Source: Adenophora triphylla var. japonica (lineage: Eukaryota; Streptophyta; Magnoliopsida; Asterales; Campanulaceae). From it: a stretch of DNA of 64,000 nt. The first letter of the stretch is position 1. Every line of letters begins with the position of its first letter. The stretch is taken from positions 264,346-328,345 of the forward strand of contig JAFEMH010002591.1 of assembly GCA_022495995.1 (NCBI GenBank), given 5' to 3'. Below the pieces are notes generated by a model. It worked only from the letters and a program-made list of their open reading frames with translations, did not search any database and was not told the origin of the DNA. Both the position numbers and the translations under genes were made by a program. Below, one piece after another: positions 54,401-64,000 of this stretch.

Positions 54401-54892
54401 GATTACTTAATGCAGATAGAATAGATGTTATCAATGTTTTCTTTTATTCGTAACAGTCTTTTTGAGTCAAAAGGTAGGCCGTGCTTGAACTCATCAACAA
54501 GAATATTAACTCGAAATGATCCTTTGAAAAGCCTTGGGACTGTAATCAAAAAGCCATTTTGGTAGAAAGAGAGATTTTTGCAGCAGTTTTAGACCGAACC
54601 ACAAGTGGTTGCCTACGTTCCCCTTTTGTAAGAGAACTAAGGGGCTCAGGTCTCCGTAGTTCGACTCAATTGACTTTAGTGTTTAAGAAAGGGGAAGATA
54701 GAAGGGGGAAATGGTGCAACCCTAGTTTTTACCTAGACCGCCCTCTTTTGGGTTTTCGGTCTAGCTGGGTATATTCTTTAGCACCTGGCGCGTCCCTTAT
54801 TTTTGCATGGACTGCCTTTTGAGAGGTTTTCAGTCTCATCTGGGACAATTTTGTTGCGCCTTTATTTATCATCATTTTTTTTATTATTTTTT
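54401..54892 (-). promoter_or_regulatory. C post-integrase modules
   Basis: CTACG-type block at 54590-54665 (AACCACAAGTGGTT, CTACGTTCCCCTT...AAGGGGCTCAGGTCTCCGTAG). Hairpins CTAGACCG...CGGTCTAG (54733-54764, perfect 8-bp stem) and GACTGCC...GGTTTTCAGTC (54810-54835). Sequence 54401-54590 contains GCCGTGCTTGAACTCATCAA, shared with E (24681). Confidence 0.65.
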
Positions 54893-56120
54893 TTAGAGGG
54901 GGAAAGACTCGATCATACAAAATACCTCCGCAACTTGTCGCCGTTGACGGGGTGCAGAAATGGGTTGCCATCCAAGTCTGACAGCTGCATAGCTCCTCCG
55001 GAGAATACTTTCTTTACTAAAAACGGTCCAACCCAAATGGGTGCCCACTTGCCCAACGCCTTTGCTCTGATTTGAGGGCTTCATCTTAAGGACCAGATCA
55101 CCGACTTTGATATCCTTGGGTTTCACTTTCTTATCAAAAGCACGGGCCATTCTTCTCTGGTATGCCCTGTTATGCTCCATGGCTTTTAGTCTTCGTTCAT
55201 CTAGTAGAGCCAGCTCATTATATCGACTTTGGAGCCATTCGATCTCGTTCACCTCATTCTCGAGCAAAACCCTGAGGGAAGGAATCTCTAACTCAATGGG
55301 CATGACGGCCTCCATTCCGTAGGTCAGAGCGTATGGGGTTGCGCCGGTGGCGGTTCGGATTGAAGTGCGATAGCCCCATAATGCTAAATGCGGCTTTTAC
55401 GGCCAATCTCGTCCTCGCTCGGCCATTTTCTTTATGATTCTCTCCAAATTCTTATTGGCGGCTTCAACAACGCCGTTTTGTGCGTGGCTGTATGGTGAAG
55501 ATTTGTGGCGTTTGACTCGGTATTCGGTGAGCAACCGATCGGTTTCTCCCTCAAAATGGGTTCCATTGTCGAAATAATCTCGTTTGGGACTCCATAGCGA
55601 CGTAAAATCTGCTCCTTTATGAATCGGGCAACTTTCTTGGCGGTGAGCACTTTATAAGACGCGGCTTCTACCCATTTTGTGAAGTAATCCACGACCACTA
55701 ATACAAATGCATGCCCATTGCTCCCGGGCGGAGAAATCTTCCCAATGACATCAATACCCCATGTTACGAAAGGCCACGGAGTTGTCATACGGTATAAGTC
55801 GTGAGGAGGGATGTGGTTCGGATTGGAGAATCGGCGGCATTTATCACAAGTCCGCACAAAATGGATGCAATCTGTCTCCATAGTGATCCGAAGTAACCCG
55901 GCTGATGATGCTATGCATGAGAGATCGAGCGTTCATATGAGGTCCACGAGCACCGTTGTGAACGTCTTCCATTACTCTTTGAGCCTTTTCTTTGCGATAC
56001 GAGTAGGAGCGGACAACCTTCCCTTTTCTTCCATAATTCATTGCCGAGTATGACATATTGTCTTGACGAGTCTCTTTAGGGCCTGTAAGCTCTTGGCATG
56101 TACTCTTTTTGAATCTCCTT
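54893..56120 (-). pseudogene. pol: C integrase
   Basis: CDKCRRFSNPNHIPPHDLY, WGIDVIGKISPPG and VAVDYFTKWVEAASYK-like sequence (55432-55881), then a frameshift inside the second-Asp region (NEIIS followed by shifted sequence near 55570). The C-terminal part is PSLRVLLENEVNEIEWLQSRY, MEHNRAYQRRMARAFDKKVKP and KVGDLVLKM (55050-55315). The end matches LTDLDGNPFVHPVN of A with a shift near 55050. Confidence 0.85.
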
Positions 56121-56289
56121 CTCGATCCACGGGAAAGGATGCTTCCCCATACTTGAGGTATTGAAAGATCGATTGTACCACGGTTCACCGACGGCCTCGA
56201 TCTCAATCTCACAACAATATGCGGGATTTTCTCTTCTACCGACCCTGAATGGCTTGATTGATTTACCTTCGGGATTTCCACCAAAGAGG

Positions 56290-56750
56290 CTAAGGTAGCC
56301 GGAGCATCTGCGAATCTGTTCTTGTCTCGCGGTAAGAACGGAATGATACTTCCTTGAATTGGCCGACGAGTTACGCGATGTAAGCATGGTACTTACGGAG
56401 GCATGGGTCTATAATTTTCCATTTGTTGGCGGCCTGGTTGATTATCAATTGGGAATCACCGAACACTTCAATTCTTCCACATGTCGCTCAAGGGCGGCTT
56501 CTAGACCGGCTATGCAAGCTTCGTACTCGGCTGCATTATTAGTAACCGAGAAATTCAACTTGATTGCTATGGGAGTATGCATGTCGTTTGGATCTATTAA
56601 AACCATCCCAATGCCATTTCCTTTCTTGTTAGCTGCTCCATCAAAGAATAACTGCCACTTGTTTCCGCTTTCTATAGCGAGGATCCCTTCATCTGGAAAC
56701 TGGAGATCCGGCCCTTGATCTTCTCTTGGGGAATTGACCAACCAGTGCCG
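56290..56750 (-). pseudogene. pol: C second RNase H
   Basis: LFFDGAANKKGNGIGMVLIDP, NNAAEYEACIAGLEAALERH (56445-56741), and NRFADAPATLASLV near 56290-56330. Catalytic acidic residues of the first two motifs present; frameshifts near 56445 and 56340. Confidence 0.85.
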
Positions 56751-57245
56751 CTAATGCCTGTCCTTTTATTGATTTACGGATCACATATTTGATGTCGAAT
56801 TACGCCAAGAAGAAAGTCCATTTTGCCAACCTGGTGGAGATGTTTCCTCTGTCACCTTGGAATAGATATCTGATCGGGTCCATCTTGGAGACTAAGTGTA
56901 CGGTGTGGGATAGCATATAGTGTTTTAGCTTTCCGACCACCCATACCAAAGCTGCGCAAGTTTTCTCGAGGGCAGAGTAATTCACTTCACTCCCTTGGAA
57001 TTTACGGCTAACGAAATAAATGGCATTCTCAACCTTTGAATCCTTCTTTTCTTGTGCTAGCATAGCCCCAGTGGCTGTGGTACGCATCATCGAGATATAG
57101 AAGTAAAGGCTTGTCTCCATGAGGTGGGCAGAGAATAGGAGGATTGACGAGATAGGCTTTGATCCTCTCAAAAGCTAGCTGGCATTCCTCGTTCCAAACC
57201 ACTTCCTGGTTCTTCTTTAGCAGCTTGAAGATCGGCTCACATATG
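56751..57245 (-). pseudogene. pol: C end of RT and first RNase H
   Basis: EPIFKLLKKNQEVVWNEECQ and LAFERIKAYLVNPPILCPPH (57029-57245), then AVGAMLAQEKKDSKVENAIYF, ELNYSALEKTC-like and DPIRYLFQGDRGN. The reading frame is severed at 57245 by B2. Confidence 0.85.
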
Positions 57246-58734
57246 TGTAAGTACCCCAATCTGGATCACTCCCTTTCAAACACACGGGAAACACCGCAGA
57301 CTCATCCACACAGTCTCAGAGACCTCTCTCACTCAAAACCCTCTCAAAACCCTCTCAAACCCCCAACCAAACCAGGGGAGGAGCCTTTCTGGGATAAAAA
57401 GGGACAAAAGGACCTTTCGGGAATTTTCAGGAAACTGGAAAAGCAATATAGGTCCGTACGGACCTCTTTGTTTCCATAATTACTGAATCCCCTTAAAGTC
57501 CACAATATTCCCTCAAATCCCGGGAGAAATGATGGTTTCCATGCAGACTTGGTCCGTACGGACCTCTTTGCATGCAAGATGGTCCGTACGGACCTCTTTG
57601 CGGGGACATCATCATTTCGAATATTCACCATCATTGCATATTCCCTCAAATCGAGGAAAACCAAAATCCTGGATAACCAAGGAGGTCCGTACGGACCTCT
57701 TTGCACCAAATCTCGAGACTATAAATAGAGGGCTCCCCCTCCTCATTTTTTCACACCTCCCACTTCGCTCTTCCTCCCTAAGCCTTCGGCTCCCCTTCTA
57801 AGACCTTTCGAGGCATTCCCGGCCCCTTCGGATCCTTCCGAGGCCTTCCGAGCCCCTCGAGGTGCTCCGAAGCCTCTCAGCGCTCCCGAGACGCTCCGCG
57901 CTGCCCCGAGGCACTCTCGAGGTACTCACGAGGCCCCTCGTGGTACTCAGAGGCCTTGCACTGGTCTTTCCCCGGTGTCCCGGCTCTTTCCGAGTCAAAC
58001 CGACGATCCCAAACCACGCCGAAACTCTGCCCGAGTGACTCACGCCACCACAACGCACGCCGAACCTCTGCCCGAGTGATCCCAACGATCCCCACGCACG
58101 CCGAACCTCTCGCCCGAACGCAGCCTACAACCTCAACTCACGCCGAAACTCGTCCACGAGACAACCGGCATCCCGAAGCAATCCAGGAACGCTACTCCGA
58201 CCTCAAACACTATTCCCCTGCGGAAGACGAGACACGAACCAACATTGGTAAGGCTTCCTTCCTATTCTATTTCAATACATTTCAATACAATGTAGACATC
58301 CGATACAGCATGCATTTTTAAAAGCACACACACACACACACAACTTTTTAAAGGATATTAGGGGTATCCGAAAGACTCGTTTTACGAGGCTACTCGGGTG
58401 AGCTCTAATATTCTAATATTCTCTTCCCGAGGAGTCATCTGACCTCCGAACTCAAAATCTCATCACACAAAAACAGGTTAAAAATTTATCTTTAAAGCGA
58501 TGCCCTTTTTCAATGTTTTGGGCTTAATAAAAACGGCGTGGCGACTCTACAAAATGCGAAAGCAAAACACAGCGAGACACCTCCAACCTCGCAAAACGCT
58601 AAGACGGAATAAGCCAGATGCCGGGGCGCGATTGTGCTGCCTCTCGGATCCGGGCGAACATTCCCGAACGGCGAACGAAACGCGAGATGCACGGGGGCAC
58701 CATCCGCGCGCGAGCCGGATCCCGGGTAATTTCA
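57246..58734 (+). repeat. B2 5' LTR
   Basis: Starts TGTAAGTACCCCAATCTGGATCAC, ends GGGTAATTTCA. R/U5 holds C/G-rich CCTTCCGAGG-like units (57780-58180) and TGGCGACTCT at 58539-58548. Confidence 0.88.
57451..57728 (+). promoter_or_regulatory. B2 LTR promoter with four GGTCCG-TA-CGGACC palindromes
   Basis: Identical 20-mers GGTCCGTACGGACCTCTTTG start at 57451, 57551, 57581 and 57684. The last palindrome ends at 57697, 22 bp before TATAAATA (57720). B1 has TGTCGCACGRCA-type sites in the homologous U3. Confidence 0.75.
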
Positions 58735-58736
58735 GT

Positions 58737-58755
58737 TGGCGACTCTGCTGGGGAC
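58737..58755 (+). other. B2 primer binding site
   Basis: TGGCGACTCTGCTGGGGAC, two bases after the LTR end; the form known from Ogre-type elements. Confidence 0.8.
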
Positions 58756-59910
58756 ATTTTGTTTTAAAAACTTTTAAACAAAACAAAAGATTTTTAAAAC
58801 GATGATGAGGGTCAAACTTTCATTTTACCCCTTCCTTTAACTGTTGTGTGTGTGTGCACGTGCTTCGTTTTTATTTTACAAAAAAAATAAAAATACAAAA
58901 AAAAAATGCATCAATATACATCTGTGCATACATTTAAAATTCTTCAAAAATTTCTATTTTACTCGAAAAAGAATTTTAGAGACCGCACACTACGCGCGCA
59001 CCGCCGCCTCGGTTACACCGCACTCTACTCACACCGGCCGCGCCTCGGTTACACCGCACACTATGCGCACTTCTTGCCTCGGATACACCGCACACTACAA
59101 CCCTTAACCCGGAGTGGTCTCGGTTGCGATCCGTTTGGTCTTCCCTAGGCCTCTTGGCGCGCACGGATCATTCCAAACATCCCATCCTAGCCCAGCTGGC
59201 CAACCCCCGCACGCTTGAGTCTTGAGTCACACTCTGTCCAGACTCGGTTGGTTTTACCCGGTCCGTGTCATACGGCTGGATACATATACCATGCCGGCCA
59301 TTTTACGAGTCAAGGCTCGGAACTCAAGATCCCTTGCGCAAGCAAAGCGATGAAAAGGTCATGCTAAAATCTTGACTGATCTTGATTTCGAAGCTACACC
59401 CGAACGATGTTCCGTCCCTGGATATACATCCATGCTCACATGACACCATGTCATCACGCCTTTGATACGTCGGCCATGACAATATGACCCGACCAACGCC
59501 TAACGTCACGAGATCCCTTGCGCAAGCAAGGTAAAGAGAGGTCATGCCAAACTCTTGCCTTGATCTTGACTCAGTGGCCGGCTCGGTTCACTATTCACAT
59601 GGCTAACGCATCAAAACGAACATGACAGGCTCGGTCCTTAGGTTCGAGTTTTCTTTTAGGCCGGTGGAAACCGCTTGCACTATAGGACCCTCGCACAGTG
59701 TCCATCCCCGGATGTCGAAATACGGGTGCAAAACGAGGGGCTTATAGCCGCACGAGATGGTCTCCATCGACCCGGGATCTAGCATAGTTGCGAAAAAGAA
59801 GAGCAATCTTTTCCAACCTACCTAGGATTACGAGAAAATACTGTTTTTAAGTAAATTAAAACAACAAAAAAAAAAAATCAAAAATAAAAGAAACGGCAAC
59901 CGCATGCCAC
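58756..59910 (+). other. B2 leader
   Basis: Tandem CTCGGTTACACCGCACACTA-type units (about 58980-59100), CTTGCGCAAG at about 59332-59341 and 59516-59525, dyad TGACACCATGTCA (59441-59453), and the folded block with arms GGTGGAAACC (59663-59672) and GGTCTCCATC (59759-59768). The block ends with GTTGCGAAAAAGAAGAGC before gag. Confidence 0.65.
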
Positions 59911-61040
59911 GTGAGCTTTCCCCTTTTATCCCGTAAGGCCATTCCCGTGTCTAAACCTTGCCCATCACCCCCTCCGGCTAACGAGAGAGTGGTCGAGAGT
60001 ACCAGGAACCCGTCTCCCGGTGTCAAAACAGCAAGGTCCTACCTTCTTCCCGGCTCGTCACCGGGACGGTCCGTCAAATCCCCATGGCCAAGTCGGTGGA
60101 TAACAAGGATGAGCACGGGACCTTACCCCCAAGAAATTTCCCAACACTTTGGAAGAAATTTGGCGGAGTCCTCATGGCTATTGAGAAACGTCAAGGTGAG
60201 CAACAAGCACGGATCGAAGGTGCCATGCACCACTTCGAACCTTAGCCACCCAACTACACGGGGCTTCCCAAGCTATGGCTGCTCCTACGGCCTCTAACGT
60301 CTCTCATTGTCTCCCGAAGTCAACCCGTTACCCTCGTACGAGCCATGCGGTTATGACGTAAGGCCACAAGACCTTCCGGAGGAAAGCACGCCCATCCAGC
60401 CTCCCGAGGTCCCGGTACCACCGCCGAACAACGAACACATACGGTGGGACGTGCTGCGATTGCGGTGCTTGTGCGGAAATGGAATTCCGGGATGCGATGA
60501 ACGAGGGCCGTCCTCGACGAAAGAAGAAGCTATCTTCTCAACAAAAAGCTGAAAAAGAGGTATGAATCTGTGATCCCACGGTCGGAACCCTTGGAGAACC
60601 CTCGGGAAGGTTTGACTACTACGTCATCTACTCAGCAAATCTCCCGGCCCTAGTTACGCACGGGGCCACGGCAATGTTTGCTCCATGATCAGCCGGGACG
60701 AGCTTCGCACCGCCAACGAAGGCCCGAAGGTCCGGATAATCCAACCCCTGTCTTGGGAAGATCTCAAAGCCACTATTGATGCTTCGGTAAAAGCCATGAC
60801 AGTGAACGAATTGAAATGCGCGATGCGGCCTTACGCCAATCGGGCTCCTCCCACTCCGTAAACGGGAGAGACAAGCAAAACCACAAGTCCGAGAGGTGAA
60901 TGTTCGACACGTTCGGTCAAATCCCAGTGAATCCTCCCACGGACGCATACAAAAGGCCAGCCATACCTCGAGCCACGAGCGAAAAGGGACCCTACGCCAA
61001 AGAAGGCGAAACCCGGACCCAAAGGCCGAAGATCCTGTCT
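59911..61040 (+). pseudogene. gag: B2 gag-like protein
   Basis: Same atypical Gag as B1: PYPQEISQHF-type N-terminus, GEQQARIEGAMHHFE, ATHGLPSYGCSYGL-type middle, and EIPGCDERGP corresponding to EFQDEINKD of B1, with several frameshifts. C-terminal match LSWEDLKATIDAS (about 60750-60790). No Gag core or CHHC knuckle seen. Confidence 0.6.
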
Positions 61041-61800
61041 TAACACGGCTCAAGCGCACATCGGGCTAACATCTCACTCTGGTCCTTACTCACTTCATCT
61101 TACCCGCACAAGCTCAAGTTGGAAGAAAGCTCGGCCTGCACCATGGTTCCCATCACGGTGACACACGGAGGGGCGGTTCGAGATGATTGGCAACGTCAAT
61201 TACAAAGCAATATCATCACCTTCACGTAACTCGATCTTCCAAAATTTGGGGCGACCACAACGAGCCTCTCTACATACAGTTCAACGGACGAGCGCCGTCT
61301 CCCTCGGGTATTGGTAGATGGGGGATCATCCATGAACGTCCTTCCGGCCAAAATGATGGATTTGCTAGGGATCAAAGCAAGCGATCTAAAACCCTCGACT
61401 CGGGCAATCAAGGCATACGACTCAACATCCCGCCCGATCTTGGGAATAGCCACCTTGAACCTTTGGTTTGGAAAACAAATGGTCCCGACAGGACTTCCAA
61501 GTCATCGACATCCCGATCACATTCACCGCCATTCTGGGACGCCCTTGGCTACATCGGATCAATGGGGTGGCATCCACTCTCCATCGGTGCGTAAAGTTCG
61601 TCCAAGGAACGTATATGACCATCATCTACGGCGACGGCATAGTCACTGAAAGGACCGATACCAACGGCGTCCCGGTCTTATAAATCAAACCCGACGATGA
61701 TGGCATGATGTTAACGGGGTTCACCATCGAAAGCCCAAAGGCCCAAGTGTGCCACATAGACACGCCTTTGATTTGGGACAAGATCCCTCCCCGATGAAAA
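61041..61800 (+). pseudogene. pol: B2 aspartic protease
   Basis: VDGGSSMNVLPAKMMDLLG (from about 61311; DGGS in place of DNGS), AYDSTSRPILGIATLNL, then in another frame [19 protein letters not shown] (from about 61490). Frame breaks near 61260 and 61490. Gln at the VIDIP segment shows what A lost at 10980. Confidence 0.78.
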
Positions 61801-62975
61801 TGATGAAGCACATGAACTACATCCGGGGCTCGGTTTGGGAAAACGCCATCGTGGCACTCAACGGATCATCAATATCAAAGAACAATACCCTGCACGGCCT
61901 GGGATACTCTCCTACTCCCGAACACATTGCGGAGGACAAGCGAGCTGCACGTAAACGCTCCACAGATAACAAAAGAGGCTTGCACACAACCTCCGATCTT
62001 CGTCCTTACAGCTTCGACATGACCAAGTACTTCACAAGGAAGGCCGGCAACTTGGAAGAAGATCCAGAAAAGGGAACAGAATTGATCAGCGCCAAACAAA
62101 GCTGGCCGACAACCATGGACAAGCTCCAGCAGAACCTGGCAAGATTCAGAGGCCTCAAGCCAAATCCTGTCCGAAGAGCATTCCTCGACACACCGCCCCT
62201 GCCGGGATCCACAACCACCACTATTCACAGCGAATTTTGGTTCGGGAAAACCCCCTCTTTGGCGGAAGAATTCGAAAAACTCTCTGTCAACACCCCTGCC
62301 TTCAACAAGCGGGACGAGTCTGCATTCGAGCTAGCAATGCCCAAGACAAAAGCAAGAGACTCCGCAGACGATGCTTGGGACGAACCACTGCTACACCTGC
62401 TCTTCAAAGAAGAAATCGAGATGCCGGATCTAATCGATTTTGTTTCTGATAACTCTGTGATAGCAATGATCGGGAACGGTGACATAAAGCCTTTCAAGCC
62501 CCATCTCCTATCAAGCTCATTGCCCCTCAATAACCGGGCCACATTCTCAGGACCTCTTGCCGGCCAAAAGGACATGATCGAACAACTTGGTCGACCCCTC
62601 GAGTCCTAGAGTCTAGTGTCAAAACTCATCCCCGAGTCCATTAGCTTTGAATTTGAGTCTCTCGAGTCATCGATGGCCTCACGCCAGAATATTACGAACT
62701 CATTGCCAATAATGTATTCCCGTATGCTCTTAATGAATGCTTCGATCTTTCCGAGTATCCTCTCATTCCATCTTTAACAAATGATGATATTAACTAATCA
62801 AAACAGTTAAATTCATCTATGATAAAGGCAAACACATTAATTAAATAAATGCATCAAGCAAACATTTAAGCATGTTGTCAAAACGAGAAAAACCGGGCCC
62901 AAGCTGCCGAGAAGGTTTTAATCACAACGATTTGCAAGATTCTTGAAGAGCCAAAGAGACGCAAGTCCGACGCCA
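61801..62975 (+). pseudogene. pol: B2 protease-RT spacer
   Basis: A 286-codon open stretch (61749-62609) with RPYSFDMTKYFTRKAGN, RDESAFELAMPKTK and DLIDFVSDNSVIAMIG, then shifted FDLSEYPLIP and RAQAAEKVL to about 62920. Its continuity proves that 917-2667 in B1 is an insertion. Confidence 0.78.
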
Positions 62976-64000
62976 TTTTCCAAGACAAGCCGGATCTTCC
63001 AATACCTCAAGAAGCGGGAACCGCTCTTCATGAACAAGGAAGGTCAACACACGAAGGGGTCAAAACCAAGAGCATCATGGCCCTAAAAACGCCTTTGCCT
63101 CTCACTTCGTCATCCTCGGGGACATGTTATACAAGAAACGCTACCACGGGCCACTCCTACGCTGCGTCGCCCAAGAAGAAGCGAGACAAATTCATGAACA
63201 AAGTCCACAATGGGGCTTGCGGTCCCCACATGAACGCCCGAGCCCTGATGCAAATCATTCTCAGGATGGGCTACTCTTGGATCTCCATGGACGGATTGCA
63301 TCCACTTTGTCCGAAGCTGCGACAAGTGCCAACGGTTCTCCAACCTCAATCATCTACCGCCCCACGATCTCTCTTGCATGACTACACCTTGGCCGCTTTG
63401 CCACTTGGGAATTGACGTCATCGGGAAAATCGCTCCGCCCGGGCGGCAACGGTCACGAGTTCATCTTAGTAGCCATCGACTACTTCACCCAAATGGGTCG
63501 AAGCCAAGTCCTACAAGGTACTCACCTCCAAGAAGGTCGCACATTTCCTCAAGAGAAAACATCATATGCCGATACGGCATCCCAAATGAGGTCATATCGG
63601 ACAACGGCTCACACTTCGAAGGAGAATTCGACAGATCGCCGGCTGAATTCAAGATCACACGCCACAAATCTTCTCCCTACCGGCCACAAACAAACGGCGC
63701 CGTGGAAGCGGCAAAGCAAAACCCTCGAACGGATCATCCGAAAAATGACCACCCAGAGGACGAGATTGGCCCGAGAAGCTGCACCTTGCACTTTGGGGCT
63801 ACCGCACATCGATCGGAAACGTGCCACGGGAGAAACCCCATTTGCCACGACATACGGGATGGAAGCAATCCTTCCCGTCGAGCTAGAAATTCCCTCACTC
63901 CGAAGAGTCTTTCTGAAATGACATCAACGAAGTCGAATGGCTCCGGCCGAGCATGACGAATTGGCTGCGCTAGACGGCGACGACTAAAGGCCATGGAACG
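62976..64000 (+). pseudogene. pol: B2 integrase, joined to spacer by deletion
   Basis: Directly after the spacer (EEPKRRKSDAIF) comes sequence equivalent to the second-RNase-H/integrase linker of A (IFQYLKKREP, then VILGDMLYKKRYHGPLLRCV), so RT and both RNases H are absent. Integrase follows: VHNGACGPHMNARALMQII, CDKC-like residues shifted near 63320, LGIDVIGKIAPPG (63400-63440), SDNGSHFEGEF (about 63597-63627), GAVEAAKQN (about 63695) and MEAILPVELEIPSLR (about 63858). Many one-base shifts. Confidence 0.82.

Larger units (their letters stand above)
49634..57245 (-). mobile_element. Tat-type retrotransposon C, 3' portion
   Basis: Minus-oriented. In element sense: the last part of RT, RNase H, second RNase H, integrase, post-pol modules, antisense gene 2, tandem repeats, PPT hairpin, 3' LTR. 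The 5' half is cut off by insertion of B2 at 57246 and must lie beyond the right edge. Antisense gene 1 is not found between the tandem repeats and antisense gene 2. Confidence 0.82.
57246..64000 (+). mobile_element. Tat-type retrotransposon B2, 5' portion
   Basis: LTR (57246-58734), PBS, leader, gag-like region, protease, spacer, then integrase, running off the right edge. Family identity with B1 rests on LTR, leader and coding homology. RT and both RNases H are missing through an internal deletion near 62975. The bases before the LTR are ATATG (57241-57245), the probable target duplication. Confidence 0.85.

Noticed and set aside
1..64000. Host protein-coding genes
   Set aside because: Every substantial coding stretch matches another retrotransposon copy in the window or lies antisense to one; no independent gene could be supported.

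Overview
The window is repeat-rich plant nuclear DNA made almost entirely of nested LTR retrotransposons of the Ty3/gypsy Tat/Ogre type. The lineage call rests on the order protease, RT, RNase H, a second archaeal-type RNase H, then integrase, on primer binding sites of the form TGGCGACTCTGyTGGGGAC, on LTRs starting TGTAAGTACCCnAATCTGG, and on tandem repeats just upstream of the 3' LTR. I see no host gene, rRNA, tRNA or CRISPR. The species cannot be told; it is a flowering plant with a large genome.

Layout. 1-7338: element B1 (minus; 5' LTR at its right end, gag-like region, protease, start of RT), interrupted by a solo LTR of another family at 917-2667. 7339-41606: element A (plus), with degenerate gag-pol at 7501-15538, two genes antisense to pol, tandem repeats, polypurine tract and 3' LTR. 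Element E (minus, 18.4 kb, both LTRs, GCTGC target duplication) is inserted in A's antisense gene 2 at 16928-35282. E has its own degenerate gag-pol on the minus strand and two antisense genes on the plus strand. 41607-49432: gag-only family D, an internal-LTR-internal-LTR tandem. 49634-57245: element C (minus; 3' LTR, tandem repeats, antisense gene 2, integrase, both RNases H). C is cut at 57246 by element B2 (plus), which runs off the right edge and lacks RT and both RNases H.

The most interesting pattern is regulatory. A and E (and in part C) carry one or two spliced-looking antisense genes encoding plant-mobile-domain (PMD)-like proteins. Each family has its own 12-16 bp dyad with a CG-NN-CG centre: A TGTCG-TG-CGACA, E AGCCG-TG-CGGCT, B2 GGTCCG-TA-CGGACC, D TGTCTCG-CG-CGAGACA. 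The family's dyad sits in the LTR promoter and again in front of the antisense genes. In seven promoters the dyad centre lies 27-30 bp upstream of the TATA-like box. B1 and B2 have homologous LTRs but different dyads at the same place. I infer a family-private operator read by a factor common to the sense and antisense promoters, perhaps an antisense-encoded protein. That is a hypothesis.

Non-coding modules shared between families despite sequence drift include a nested hairpin abutting the polypurine tract, paired CTAG hairpins just after integrase, a CTACG/CGTAG stem-loop block, a long-range stem in the leader, and a PBS-like decamer inside U5. All gag-pol copies are broken by stops, frameshifts or deletions, so none looks autonomous.
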